From assembly GCA_021904315.1 (NCBI GenBank), contig CM038907.1, positions 16,623,223 to 16,687,222 on the forward strand: a stretch of DNA of 64,000 bases, read 5' to 3'. This DNA is from Sphagnum magellanicum (taxonomy: Eukaryota; Streptophyta; Sphagnopsida; Sphagnales; Sphagnaceae). This document shows, piece after piece, positions 1 to 10,257 of this stretch (its first letter is position 1; each line of letters begins with the position of its first letter). The position numbers were made by a program, and so were the translations under genes. The notes beneath the pieces are model-generated. The model saw nothing but the letters and a program-made list of their open reading frames with translations, was not told the origin of the DNA and did not search any database.

Positions 1-125
1 TACTCATTATGCTTGTGATGCAATCTCTTGGAAGTCTTAAAAAATTTTGCCTTTATTTCACTTACAACTTGATGTGGTACATTTGTGTAACTTTCCGCCC
101 CACTAAAAGAAAGATGATGTCCTCA
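1..125 (-). other. Element A sequence downstream of the pol stop codon
   Basis: This is the stretch between the pol stop codon and the unseen 3' LTR. On the minus strand it contains a short purine-rich run near 98-112 (AGTGGGGCGGAAAG) that could be part of a polypurine tract. The LTR start (TGTCGCAACC) is not reached before the window edge. No host gene is visible. Confidence 0.5.
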
Positions 126-2108
126 TCACGCTCTATGTTTCCTTTGCCTCTTTGCCGGTCTATTGTGGAACTCTTCTATGGCTTCTTGGGCATGTTCCAT
201 ATCGGACTCGTTCACCCAAGATGCCTCTATTGGATGGTAACCTTTCCACTTGACCAAGTACTCCCGTTCTCTCCCCCTTATTTGCCTTGACTTGAGCACG
301 GCCTCCACTTCAAACTCGGGCTCATTGTGGACCAAGTCCGGAGGGGGCCTTGAATTGTGCTCTCGATTAGGCCTTGAGGCATCACGGGTGACCGGCTTCA
401 AAAGCGAAACATGGAATACGGGATGAACCTTAAGATTTTCCGGTAGATCTAATTTGTAAGTGTCGGGAAATTTCTTTTCCAACACTTTGAATGGGCCCGC
501 ATATGGGCCCAAGAACTTGTGACTCAAACCTTCGGGCAACCGGAAGTTCTTAATGTTCAACCATACTTCATCACCTTCTTCAAAATGCACCTCTCGTCGG
601 GACTTGTCCGCAAAGTCTTTGTACCTTTTATGCGCCTTCTCAAGATTAGCCTTGGCCATCTCCCACAAGCGCCGCCTTTCTTCATCAAGTTGTGTGACCA
701 TGGGCACTTCCTCACTCGCATCACTTGGAGGTTGTCCAACCCAAGTTGTGGGTACAATTGGTGACTTGCCCGTCACCATTTGAAATGGGGTGGCCCCCGT
801 TGCTGAATGCTCCGAATTGTTGTAACAAAATTCGGCCAACTCCAAATGGTCCACCCAATCTTGTTGGTCCGCCGCCACATAATTCCTTAGGAATTGTTGG
901 ATCACCAAGTTCACCCTCTCGGTTTGTCCATCGGTTTGGGGCCGAAAGGAAGTGCTCATCTTGAGCTCGGACCCCATGCGCTTCCACAATGCTCTCCAAA
1001 ACTTGCTCGTGAACTTGGGGTCTCGATGCGACACAATGTCCTTGGGGAGGCCGTGATGCTTGAACACGTGGGTGAAGAACAACCTTCCCGTCTCTTGGGC
1101 CGTGGCATTTTCCTTGGTAGGAATGAAATGTGCCATCTTGCTAAACCGATCCACCACCACCATGATCGCATCAAACCCCTTTGATGGTGGCAAACTCACC
1201 ATGAAATCCATGGAAACACTTTCCCACGGCCCTTCCGGAATGGGTAATGGTCGCAACAATCCCGCTTGCTTTTTATTGAGTGCCCGGTTTTGTTGGCAAG
1301 TCAAGCAAGTCTTCACGTATTCCTCCGCATCCTCTTTCAAGTTGGGCCAATAATAGGACTTCTTGAGGAATGTGGTGGTGCGCTTTGCACCACCATGGCC
1401 CGCAAGGGGCCCATCATGACATTCCTTCAAAAGCACATCCCTTAACCTCCCTTTTGGAACATAGAGCCGGTTTTGCTTGTACCATAATAGTCCATTTTGT
1501 AAGTGGAAGTGGGACTTCATCCCCCTTTGGATTTCTTGCTTCCTTTCCTTGGCAAACTCGTCATGGCGGCTCCCAACACGAACTTCCTTTTGGAACTCGC
1601 TTTCCCCCACATACACCACTTTGAGTTGGTGTTTCCGACTCAATGCATCCGGCACCACATTTTCCTTCCCGGGCTTATGCCGAATATCCACATTGAACAA
1701 GGCCAATGTGTCTTGCCATCTCACTTGCTTTGATGACAACTTTGGTTGAGTTGCAAAGTACTTCAAGGTGACATTGTCGGTCCACACCACCACGTCCTTG
1801 GAGCCTATGTAATGGCCCCAAGTCTTGAGACAATGGATGACGGCCCACATTTCCTTCTCATGGGTTGGCCACCTTCGCTCCGTCTCGCTTAACTTCTTGC
1901 TTTCGAAGGCCACCGGCCTTCCATCTTGCACTAGGACTCCTCCTATGGCAAAGTCGGACGCATCGGAGTGGATCTCAAAGTCCTTGTCAAAATCGGGTAA
2001 CTTCAACACGGGCGCCTTCACCAAAATGCCCTTCAAGGTTTCAAAGGCCTCATTGCATGCCTCTTCCCATTCGTAAGCCCCGGATGACTTCTTCAAAAGG
2101 TTTGTCAA
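126..2108 (-). CDS. RNase H-integrase-chromodomain frame of element A (out of frame with RT)
   Basis: This is the continuation of pol after the frameshift. The frame is open from about 2145, and 2108 is only the first TTG, so it has no genuine start of its own. Order: RNase H with D49, E86 and D111 present; integrase HHCC zinc-binding domain (H231, H238, C268, C271); integrase core; GPY/F module (about 533-545); C-terminal chromodomain (about 599-646, YLVKWKGY...SWV), then a basic tail. The core has D301 in SMDF and E397 in DGQTERVN, but the middle catalytic Asp is His361 (codon 1028-1026). It lies exactly 35 residues before the Glu, as in the D,D35E family. Chromodomains of this class steer insertion to histone-marked chromatin. 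With the frameshift and the lost Asp, this copy should be unable to integrate by itself. Confidence 0.92.
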   Translation of the reverse strand: MTNLLKKSSGAYEWEEACNEAFETLKGILVKAPVLKLPDFDKDFEIHSDASDFAIGGVLVQDGRPVAFESKKLSETERRWPTHEKEMWAVIHCLKTWGHYIGSKDVVVWTDNVTLKYFATQPKLSSKQVRWQDTLALFNVDIRHKPGKENVVPDALSRKHQLKVVYVGESEFQKEVRVGSRHDEFAKERKQEIQRGMKSHFHLQNGLLWYKQNRLYVPKGRLRDVLLKECHDGPLAGHGGAKRTTTFLKKSYYWPNLKEDAEEYVKTCLTCQQNRALNKKQAGLLRPLPIPEGPWESVSMDFMVSLPPSKGFDAIMVVVDRFSKMAHFIPTKENATAQETGRLFFTHVFKHHGLPKDIVSHRDPKFTSKFWRALWKRMGSELKMSTSFRPQTDGQTERVNLVIQQFLRNYVAADQQDWVDHLELAEFCYNNSEHSATGATPFQMVTGKSPIVPTTWVGQPPSDASEEVPMVTQLDEERRRLWEMAKANLEKAHKRYKDFADKSRREVHFEEGDEVWLNIKNFRLPEGLSHKFLGPYAGPFKVLEKKFPDTYKLDLPENLKVHPVFHVSLLKPVTRDASRPNREHNSRPPPDLVHNEPEFEVEAVLKSRQIRGREREYLVKWKGYHPIEASWVNESDMEHAQEAIEEFHNRPAKRQRKHRA

Positions 2109-4617
2109 AGGTGCGGCTATCTTTGCAAAGTTCTTGATGCCATTTCCAATAATAGGATGCCAATCCTAGAAATGACCTTAAGGCGGGAACCGACCTAGGC
2201 GGTTCCCAATCCAAAATTGCCTTCACCTTGTGGTCATCCATCTTCAAACCTTCTTGGGTGATCCTATGCCCAAGGAAGTCCACCTCCGAGACTCCAAACT
2301 CGCACTTCTCAAACTTGGCATACAACTTGTTTTCCTTCAACCTTTGGAACACCTTTCGAAGGTGTTCCGCATGCTCCTCCATGGAGTTGCTATAAACCAA
2401 AATGTCGTCTATGTAGACGACCACAAAGTCGTCCAACCACTCTCGGAAAATGTCATTCATGAGGGTGCAAAATGTGGCGGGTGCGTTGGTGAGCCCAAAA
2501 GGCATCACCAAAAACTCGTAGGAACCATACCTCGTGCGGCAAGCGGTTTTCTCTTCATCCCCTTGTGCAATTCGAATTTGGTAATACCCGGAACGTAGGT
2601 CAATCCTACTAAACACTTTGGCTCCCGAAAGTCGATCAAACAAGTCATCAATCCGAGGCAATGGGTACCTATTCTTCACGGTCACCTTGTTGAGGGCCCT
2701 ATAATCCACGCACATCCTCAAAGTCCCATCCTTTTTGTGAACAAAAAGGACGGGTGCCCCATATGGCGACTTGCTAGGTTTGATGTACCCCTTCGCGAGG
2801 AGTTCTTCGAGTTGAACCTTGAGCTCTTTTAACTCCTCATGACTCATTCGATACGGGGCCTTGGCGGGAGGTGCCACTCCCGGGACCACCTCAATGGCAT
2901 GGTCCACTTGTCTTCTCGGGGGCAACTCATCGGGCAACTCTTCAGGCATCACATCCGGGAATTCCTCTAACACTTGCTTAATGCACTTGTGGGGGCTCAC
3001 CACCTTGGTGGCCTCCTTTGGTTCAAACTCATCCAACACCCGCATCACACATAACATGCTATGGCCTCCCCCACATTCTTTTTCCAAGTTCTTTCCCAAC
3101 ATCAAGTGGATGGTTGTCCCACCCACGCTAGGCACTTCATGTGCCTTCACTCGCACGATCCCATTTTTGGATGGGATCCTAACTAGCCGATTGTGCCCTT
3201 CTATGAGCACATTGTTCCTTGTGATGAATTCCATTCCCAAAATGCAATCCATTCCCCTTAAGGTGGAAACTAGTAAGTCCACCTTGCCTCTCCAATTCCC
3301 CAATTGAAGAGGCACATCTTTTGCTCGCAACTTGGTGGGATGGGGAATGCCATCCGCAAAATGCACCTCGATGGGTGCCTTGAGCTCCTCCAAGGGGAGC
3401 TCCATTCTTTCCGCACTTTCTTGTGTTATGAAGTTGTGGGAAGCCCCTGTGTCCAAAAGACAAAGCACTTCCCGCTTAGAAACCTTCCCTTTCAAGAAAA
3501 TAAGGCGATTACATTCACCTTGGGCTAGGTTGGCGGCAAGGGCATTTACCTTAGTAGCCCCACTCCCCGGTTTGGGTTTGGGACAATCTTTGGAATAGTG
3601 CCCCGCTTCATTGCAATTGAAACACACTCCTTTGGGTTTCCCACTAGCATCTCCCTTGGGTTGGCTCCCTTTGAAAGGAACTCCCTTCTTGACAAAATTT
3701 CCCTTGGGTTTAAAACTCGAGCCTTGGAATGGTTTAGGCTTTTCCCCCTTTGAGGTGTCTTGGCCTTGACTCCATTCCCCTTCATGGCGCGCTTTCTTGT
3801 GAGGGAACTTACTATCCCTTTTGAATCCGGACTTCTCACCTCGCCCCACATCCGAAAAGCCTTCCACTTTCATGATGGCTTCGGTGAGTGAGGCGGGCCA
3901 ATTCTCTTCAAGTTTGCGCTTCGCCCAAGTTGGAAGCCCCATCACAAAGTGGCACACCCGGTCTAACTCATGCATATGCCTAATTTCAAGCATGAGTTCG
4001 GAATAAGCCCTCACATATTGACGTAAGTTCTCATTGCTTGCATTCACAAGGTCACGAAGTTTACATCTTGAAATGTAGTCGGAATTCTTGGGAATGAATT
4101 CCAACTCAATACGCTCCTTGAAGAATTCCCATGTGTAGCCATGGGTCTTCCCCTCTTCTTGCCTCACCGTCCTCCACCATGTGGAGGCATAGCCCTTCAA
4201 ATAGGATTGGGCAAGTTCCACGGCCGAATATCGACCAACTTTAGCGGCATGGAGGTAATCTTCCATTTCCGCAAGCCAAGCATCCACAACCTTCCGATCC
4301 CGGGCCCCATCAAAATTCCCAGGCCTAGCGGGCTTGAATCCCACACTTTTAGACGAACCTCCCTTGAGGGCCTCTACCAATTCACTAAAATTGGGCCTAT
4401 TCATTTTGAGTAGGACCTCCAATTGCTCCGGGGTGAAGAAGACTCCATTTGGTTGTTCTTCTTCATTCTCATGCTCCTCAAGGCTAGCACGGTCTCCTTC
4501 ATCTTCGGAATGGTCTTGTTCCTCCTCCCTAATAGGTTTGGGAGGAACATCTAAATCTTGGGTGGGTTCTTCCACCACGGTCTCTTGGACTGGTTTGCGG
4601 GCCTTCTTTGGTGCCAT
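2050..4617 (-). CDS. Gag-protease-reverse transcriptase frame of element A
   Basis: This is an 855-residue frame starting at an ATG 37 nt downstream of the primer-binding site. An acidic N-terminal region is followed by a Retrotrans_gag-type domain (about residues 95-255), a CCHC zinc knuckle (residues 332-345, C-X2-C-X4-H-X4-C), an aspartic protease with LLDTGAS (D389), and a reverse transcriptase (about 590-800) with [26 protein letters not shown] and the catalytic YIDD (735-738). Gag and Pol share one frame, as in many plant chromoviruses. The last 30 or so residues, after the Tyr-Tyr at 822-823, are nonsense. Thirteen nucleotides stand where twelve are expected, which shifts the RNase H domain into another frame. 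The product would normally build the particle, cleave the polyprotein and copy the RNA in the cytoplasm. Confidence 0.93.
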   Translation of the reverse strand: MAPKKARKPVQETVVEEPTQDLDVPPKPIREEEQDHSEDEGDRASLEEHENEEEQPNGVFFTPEQLEVLLKMNRPNFSELVEALKGGSSKSVGFKPARPGNFDGARDRKVVDAWLAEMEDYLHAAKVGRYSAVELAQSYLKGYASTWWRTVRQEEGKTHGYTWEFFKERIELEFIPKNSDYISRCKLRDLVNASNENLRQYVRAYSELMLEIRHMHELDRVCHFVMGLPTWAKRKLEENWPASLTEAIMKVEGFSDVGRGEKSGFKRDSKFPHKKARHEGEWSQGQDTSKGEKPKPFQGSSFKPKGNFVKKGVPFKGSQPKGDASGKPKGVCFNCNEAGHYSKDCPKPKPGSGATKVNALAANLAQGECNRLIFLKGKVSKREVLCLLDTGASHNFITQESAERMELPLEELKAPIEVHFADGIPHPTKLRAKDVPLQLGNWRGKVDLLVSTLRGMDCILGMEFITRNNVLIEGHNRLVRIPSKNGIVRVKAHEVPSVGGTTIHLMLGKNLEKECGGGHSMLCVMRVLDEFEPKEATKVVSPHKCIKQVLEEFPDVMPEELPDELPPRRQVDHAIEVVPGVAPPAKAPYRMSHEELKELKVQLEELLAKGYIKPSKSPYGAPVLFVHKKDGTLRMCVDYRALNKVTVKNRYPLPRIDDLFDRLSGAKVFSRIDLRSGYYQIRIAQGDEEKTACRTRYGSYEFLVMPFGLTNAPATFCTLMNDIFREWLDDFVVVYIDDILVYSNSMEEHAEHLRKVFQRLKENKLYAKFEKCEFGVSEVDFLGHRITQEGLKMDDHKVKAILDWEPPRSVPALRSFLGLASYYWKWHQELCKDSRTFDKPFEEVIRGLRMGRGMQ

Positions 4618-4653
4618 CGGAACTTCCTAATAAGTGGATCGAGCTCTCCCAGA

Positions 4654-4665
4654 GCTCTGATACCA
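4654..4665 (-). other. Primer-binding site of element A (initiator-Met tRNA type)
   Basis: The minus strand reads TGGTATCAGAGC, the form widely seen in plant LTR retrotransposons and matching the 3' end of initiator methionine tRNA. It begins 2 nt after the LTR terminal CA (4669-4668), so it fixes both the LTR edge and the element's orientation. Confidence 0.9.
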
Positions 4666-4667
4666 AG

Positions 4668-5611
4668 TGACGCACTCCTAACCACTCGAAGGACTCAAAT
4701 GTGAGTCCAAGTGAAAGACAGCGGAAGTGGGAGTGGTCGGGAGGCGCTCCCTAGCTCACAACACTTGGAGGGGTAGAGGGGCGTGTTGGAGCTCCGGGAT
4801 GGGACTAGGAAGAGTTGACAAGCTTCACTCACTCACACGGGCCTGCATGGAACCACACAAAGTGGTTAGAACATAGTTGGAGCACATTTGGTGCTAGGAC
4901 GAGCCACGGGCAACACGGACACACAAGACTCACCACGGCCCGGACTTGGGGGAAGCCACCACCTTCCCCCTTATAGTATACTCTGTGCCACGTCGCGGGG
5001 GTGGCACCCAAATGGACATTTTGTCCCGGGAGTCCCGGGACTCCCGCGCGGGAGTCCCGAAATCCCGCCCAGCGGGACTCCCGGGACTTTGAACGCGCAT
5101 AACTTTCGGAGCAGACCTCCGATGACGACGCGGTCTGAAGCAAAGTTGTAGATCTCGTCGAGACCTTTCCAACGGTATGTCGCACGTTCTCAGCAGCCAA
5201 GTATTTCGGGTCGATTCCCGACTTTTAGTGCCCGGGAGTCAAAACTGGCGGACTCCCGCGAGTTTGACTCCCGGGCCTTCTTTTGGCCATAACTTGCGTT
5301 TTAGATGTCCAAATGAGCAATGCGAGCCCATTTTAGACATTTACACTTCAAGACCTTTCCATTGATATAAAGAGCGCACCAAGCCATTGAGTTTTGACCC
5401 CTCAAAACGAGCTCTGAAGTTTCGGGAGTCCTTTTGGGACTCCAACTCTCACCAACTCCCAACATGGGAGTTGCCTTGGGAGTGTGAGGGTCCACTCCCT
5501 CACACTTTCTTGCACTCCCGGGAGTCTTGATGTGACTCTCGGGCTTCCTTTTTGGCCCGCACCCTTGCAACCCCCTTGCCTTGGTCGCGAGCCAAGGCTA
5601 GGGTTGCGACA
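4668..5611 (-). repeat. 5' LTR of element A (944 bp)
   Basis: On the minus strand it starts TGTCGCAACC at 5611 and ends GCGTCA at 4668, the expected TG...CA termini, directly followed by the primer-binding site. It is much richer in G+C than the surrounding DNA and full of CCCGGGAGTC-type motifs on both strands, including two overlapping perfect palindromes at 5028-5045 and 5037-5058. A TATA-like stretch (4971-4980) and a stem-loop (4948-4970) mark the probable U3/R boundary. It is homologous along most of its length to the solo LTR at 11318-12138, although the two have clearly diverged. Confidence 0.9.
4948..4980 (-). promoter_or_regulatory. TATA-like element and adjacent stem-loop in the element A LTR
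   Basis: On the minus strand TATACTATAAG (4980-4970) is followed at once by a stem-loop with arms GGGGGAAG and CTTCCCCC and a 7-nt loop (4970-4948). The same 23 nt stem-loop, base for base, follows a TATA-like run in the solo LTR at 11831-11853. Position and conservation suggest the start of the R region or a leader structure; this is inference. Confidence 0.55.
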
Positions 5612-5635
5612 CACTTGATTGGTTCACGTGTTATA

Positions 5636-6163
5636 GATGACGGTCGTAATCTGGTCATTAGTTTTAGCATGGCTAAACTAGTGAGCTTTCCTACCTCTGA
5701 TTCTACATTCACATATTAGAAGGGAGCTAAAAACACTTCACTCGTGGATTTTTTACTCAGCAAAGGTGTTGTGAATAACCATTTTTTCCACAAAGTCTTT
5801 CACTCATTTCTGAAGGTGGTGCCTACTGAGAGAACTTCCATCGCCACCAGAGTTGCCATTATCGATAATACTAAGTCAACAATCCAGGTGGGAGGACATA
5901 CACCCAAAGTGGTACTTCTTGATACAGGTGCTTAACTAGTGATTCTTGGAGTTCAATTCGCTAAGAAGATGGCCATGCTCAGCTCCAAACTACGGAAATC
6001 TATGTGGCAAATTCGCACAGTTAGTGGGAGCCTAGAGGAGGTACTTGGGGAGAGCTCAAATTTGATTGCACTTAACTTCAATGAAGGTACAGATCAAGAG
6101 CTTTGCCTACAAGTCAGATGTTTAGTCACCAATGCCACCACTTACGATGTGCTCATCAGGTAA
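5636..6163 (+). pseudogene. Gag-end/protease remnant of element B
   Basis: One reading frame with two internal stops runs through this stretch. The recognisable feature is KVVLLDTGA (protease active-site motif, codons 5906-5932), followed by a stop and then protease-like sequence up to TTYDVLIR (about 6135-6160), which resembles the end of retroviral-type aspartic proteases (the DVILG region). A protease dimer would normally cut the Gag-Pol polyprotein. Upstream, from 5636, the frame is open but shows no zinc knuckle. Gag proper is absent, presumably separated by the insertion of element A. Confidence 0.75.
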
Positions 6164-6223
6164 GAAGCCCTGTTTCCACTAGGTTTCACACTTGATAGCT
6201 AATTCAAGCATGCGTACTATCGA

Positions 6224-7686
6224 GTGGATTGGGAGATTAATGGCCACCGCCTGGGATACATACCCTTTGATTTACATGGGAACCATAATCCTATGGCTCA
6301 CCATTATATGCTCAAGGAAGCACACACCATTTCCTACATCCAACAAGCTAGCCACAAATGGATAGAGGGAGATGAAGAGGAGATAGTTTACGCCCAAGCT
6401 ACTGAAAGTTTGAAGGTGGTTCTTAATGACATTCAACATGGATCAGAGGTTTTACAAAGGTTCAAAGTAGCCCACGAGCCTTTGGTCAAAGCTCTGTCAA
6501 GTTTTGAGAACATGGAAAGCCATGGTGAACCAATTAAGCTAATATTTCGTCAACTAATCACCTGGACACTGCCTAAGGAGGGGATTACATTACTAAAGTT
6601 CTTTGGTGGTATTGGTACAAGTCTCAAAGCCCTGTTATAGTCAGGGATGGTGGTTCAGAAGTATTTCTATGTAGACATTGATCCTATTATAAGGCAAGTG
6701 GCGACATTGAGAATGATGGAGCTCATAGCTAGAGTACAAGAATTTACAACCATCACACGGAAGGCCAATTTCACTTTCTTGCCCTTTGACATACAACTAA
6801 TTCAAAAGAAACATATGAACTATTTGGCCCCGTGGACTTCATCATTTCAGGTTGGGAGTGTCAAGGATTTTCAACAGTTGGATTTGGAGAAGGATTGAGT
6901 GACACAAGATCTGATCTCTTCACGGACATGGTACGATTGATCACTTGGGCTCAATCCATTTCTCCTACGCTTGGTTATGTAATTAAGAACACCACTTCTT
7001 AGTTTGACCAAAGGAAAAAAATCTAAGAGCATTACACGTTAGTCAAACATTACTTTGGAGAGCTACTTCTACTTGATGTAACACAATGCAGTTCCTATGT
7101 GCACTGGTTGCGTAATTGGTGGACCAACCTTGTAGCACTCTCAGTTCTGCAGTTGGCTCTAAGATACACCATTACAGACCCCAACCTGCAGGTTTTTCAC
7201 ATATTGGATGATCAAAGCTCCTACTAACCAATTATAAGGTAAGAAAAACCTCCGTGCTTTCTTGTGAACACAATAGGAAAACCAAGAGGTGCTTGGCCCA
7301 CCTATGTCTCCTTCCCAGGAGCACATGCCTTTCAGGGAGATGGACCAAGCCTAGTGTATCGTCATGTTTTAGCCATTTGGGATGAACTGAGCCCAGAAGA
7401 AAGAGAAAGGGCTATGGGTTTTCAAACTGGCACTACTAATCACACCAAGGTGACTAAATTGGAGCGTAACGTTCTACTGGGGAGAGGCATGGACTTGAAC
7501 TCCCTTACATGGTTATTGGTAACTTGTGTACTCTTTCAAATGTACACAACACCAACACTAATTCAATCAGCTTCCAATTTCGACGATGCAACCACATGGC
7601 ACCTCGACCAAGTACACTTGCCTATATTCAACACTTTACACTTCATTCTTAATGTTAGGGGGGGGAGGAGGTACCATGTAATTTGA
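6224..7686 (+). pseudogene. C5-cytosine DNA methyltransferase domain inside element B pol
   Basis: Methyltransferase motifs occur in canonical order. Motif I (SAM binding) is KFFGGIGTSL at about 6596-6625. A motif II-like YFYVDIDP follows. Motif IV is GWECQGFS, with the catalytic Cys codon at 6859-6861. A motif VI-like VIKNTTS is at 6979-6999, where the usual Glu of ENV is Lys. The motif VIII region is LRNWWTNL at 7108-7131. Motifs IX-X are SPEERERAMGFQTGTT (7390-7437) and RNVLLGRGMDLNS (7465-7503). A one-base deletion near 6826 and several stops break it. Motifs VIII-X resemble DNMT3-type enzymes, while motif IV Cys-Gln is like DNMT1 and bacterial enzymes. It sits between protease and RT, so it was part of the retroelement polyprotein and not a host gene. 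Intact, it would transfer methyl from SAM to cytosine. Confidence 0.82.
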
Positions 7687-7763
7687 TTCAATTTGTTTCT
7701 AATGCACTTGGAGGTACATCAGCTTTTGGAAAAACAATTACAACCTTTTATGAATCTGCGTAG

Positions 7764-9350
7764 TTGGATAGTGGAAAACCCAATGCACTAGGTTTTTCAA
7801 ACACACTTTCTAACTCCATTCCATGTGTTTCCAACTACCCTTTTGTTATGGGGAACCAATTCACCAAGAAGGAGAGACACCAGGTCATAGACTTACTAAT
7901 TAAGTATGAAAATGTGTTCACATTTTTAATGAAAGACTTAGGTAGGTGTAAGACCATGCAATTTTATATAGACCTTACAGATGAGACACCCGTTTATCGA
8001 AGGAGGCATAGGTTAAGTAAGCATGAGTGGGAACTGGTAGATGAAAGATGCAAAGAGCTCCATGAGGCTGTTCTCATTCAACCATCAAGTTTTGATTTTG
8101 TAGTCGTTACAATAATGCTAACAAAGAAATATTCAGTTGGATTATGGACTAAGAAAAGGATGTGTGGGGATTATAGGCCATTGAACCTAGTTACACCTTA
8201 GGATAGGTACCCCATGCCCATCCCTGAAGAATTGTTTGATAACATTGGAGACTCAAACATCTTCATAATTGTGGATCTAAGGCAAGGCTTCAACCATATT
8301 GTGTTCACTGTAAAGGATCACAAAAAAACGACATTCCATGGAAGCAATAAGTTGTGGGAATGGCTTGTGATGCCTTTTGGATTGAAGAATGCAAATGTCT
8401 TCTTTTAGCGAGTCGTGGACCAGGTTTTTGAAGGGGCAAATTTCTTGAAGTGCTACATAGATGATGTCCTAGTGCTTAGTAAGGGACTCTTGTAGCACTT
8501 GGCTCATCTTGAGGAGTTATTCAAAAAGCTCCACGAAGTCAATATGAAGGTTCATCCTAAAAAGTGGGAGGTTACTATCACCTTAGTAGTCTACCTTAGA
8601 CACAGAATTTTGCCAAATGGTATTATGGCTCATTGGGCTGAAGTAGTATCCATTTTGGAGATGCCCAATCCTACTAATGTTCACATTTTGAGGAGTTTCA
8701 TTAGACTATGTAATTACTATAGGATTTATGTCCAAGACTTCAATACTATTGCTCATCCTTTCTATGCATTGTTAAAAAAGGATGTTGCTTGGAAATGGAG
8801 TGAAGAGGCTCAAGAAGCTTTCGACACACTCAAGGAAAAGCTTTCAGAGTTCCCCATTCTGAGAAGACCTAATTTAAGCAAGGTTTTCATTCTACACATT
8901 GACTGGAATGCTCTTGGTATTGGTGTTGTTCTCAGCCAACTTGATGAGGAAGGCAAGGAATATGTTATTGCCTATGCATCTCGAAACAACAACAAGGCTG
9001 AGAACAACTATTCTTCATACAAAGGGTTGTGTCTTACTGTTGTATGGGCCGTCATACATTTTAGGCCCTATTTTTATGGCACCAAGTTCACTTTGTATAC
9101 TGACCACTAGCCTATCAAGTGGTTGATGATTAACAATAAGCTTACTGGTAAGTTAGTTTGTTGGGCGCTTATACTTCATGAGTATGAGTTCAAGGTTATT
9201 CACCGACTTGGTATTACACATCAGAATGCGAATACCATGTCACGGAAACGCTTCACTAGCTCTGAAGATTTTTTAGAAGCCAGGCAAGACTTCGGCCATA
9301 TTCTAGTAATACATGTATCTTATGCATCTAATTATCTTGCATTACTATAA
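7764..9350 (+). pseudogene. Reverse transcriptase-RNase H of element B
   Basis: A single frame interrupted by TAG stops at 8199, 8406, 8496 and 9108. RT landmarks: a PVYRRRHRLS..HEWELV lead-in, CGDYRPLN, FIIVDLRQGFN, WLVMPFGLKNA and the catalytic YIDD (8454-8465), all in the order expected of Ty3/gypsy RT. RNase H follows at about 8880-9260: the first Asp (HIDW, 8901-8903) and third Asp (YTDH) remain, but the Glu-containing helix reads YKGLCLTVVWA, so the catalytic Glu is gone. After TDH a stop stands where this family almost always has Gln-Pro. The copy is inactive but easily recognisable. Confidence 0.88.
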
Positions 9351-9533
9351 TGTAGCCTGATTAAGCATCCCATTGTGGATATATGGGAGGATTTGGACAT
9401 TTTGAGGTTTCTTTAACATGGGGAATACCCTCCCCAAGTTACATCAATTCATTGGGATCACATACAACAACGGTGTAAACATTACTCATGGAGGGACAAT
9501 CACTTCGTTCGATGTTTACCACAAGGCAACATA

Positions 9534-10257
9534 GTGGTTCCTCCACCACATGAATGGCTCAGTCTTATTCAAAAGGTACACTTGGAGCTTATACATTTTG
9601 GAGTTAAATGTATTTATAGCCTTCTTGTTCCTCATTACCATTGGAGAGCTATGTATGCTCAAGTCCGAAACATCATTGCTAAGTGTGAACAATGTGATAG
9701 AGTGAGAACTTCTTTCTCCTTTTGATAGTTCATGCTTTTCCACTCCCTATTCAGGACATGTTCTATTGCTAGTCATGTGATTAGTTGGAGAGTTACCACA
9801 GACCTCCAAGGGTAATGTCTACATCATGATTATGATTAAGCATTTTTCAAAGTGGGTCGAGCTTGTTGTGCTACCGAACAAGTCATCACATAACACCAGC
9901 CAGGTTTTCTTACAATAGGTCCTAAGTAGGTTTGGGGCTTGTTCTAAGTGCCTTACTGTTCAAGGATCATAATTCAGAGGAAAATTCCAAGACCTATTTG
10001 ACCATGCTTTCATTGACCATTGCCGGACTTCATGGGATCATCCCCAAGCCAATGGCCTTGCAGAAAGGATGGTTCAGACATGCAAGAAAGGACTTTGGAA
10101 GATTTGCCTCATTAAGTTCCAAGAGGATTGGGACTTGGCCCTACCTTACATCGCCATGGGTTACAAGATGTCCAAACATGCCTTTTTGTCTCATTTCTCT
10201 CCTTACTTTCTACTTTTTGGGAGACATCCCATTCCACCCTTTTCCATTGCTGCTTAA
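9534..10257 (+). pseudogene. Integrase of element B (zinc-binding domain and core, degenerate)
   Basis: Residues 16-54 of the first segment hold the HHCC zinc-binding domain (H16, H21, C51, C54; codons 9579-9695). The core continues after a stop at 9723-9725 in shifting frames. A Cys-Asp from the first catalytic region survives near 9772. The segment around 9950-9990 that should carry the second Asp reads CLTVQGS-stop-FRG, so the Asp is Val. GLAERMVQTCKKGL near 10053-10094 retains the third-position Glu. The later stretch (ALPYIAMGYKMSKH..SPYFLLFGRHPIPP) is typical of the region downstream of gypsy integrase cores. It would have joined the cDNA to the chromosome; in this copy it cannot. Confidence 0.75.

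Larger units (their letters stand above)
1..5611 (-). mobile_element. Ty3/gypsy chromovirus LTR retrotransposon (element A), 3' end outside window
   Basis: Read on the minus strand, the order is 5' LTR (5611 to 4668), primer-binding site (4665 to 4654), Gag-protease-RT frame (4617 to 2050), RNase H-integrase-chromodomain frame (about 2145 to 126), then untranslated sequence running off the left edge. This is the canonical Ty3/gypsy chromovirus order. The frames are almost intact, with one frameshift near 2137-2148 and one catalytic integrase substitution, so the copy looks young but not autonomous. On the right it abuts position 5612, where element B coding sequence starts, so A appears to be inserted into B. 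The 3' LTR and the left target duplication lie outside the window, so insertion time and the duplication (candidate CACTT at 5612-5616) cannot be checked here. Confidence 0.95.

Noticed and set aside
4829..5614. Several frames inside the element A LTR
   Set aside because: High G+C and palindromic repeats create open frames on both strands; no protein family is visible.
6224..7686. Host DNA methyltransferase gene or pseudogene
   Set aside because: The motifs lie inside the pol region of element B, between protease and RT and in the same orientation, with no introns. A retroelement domain is the simpler reading.
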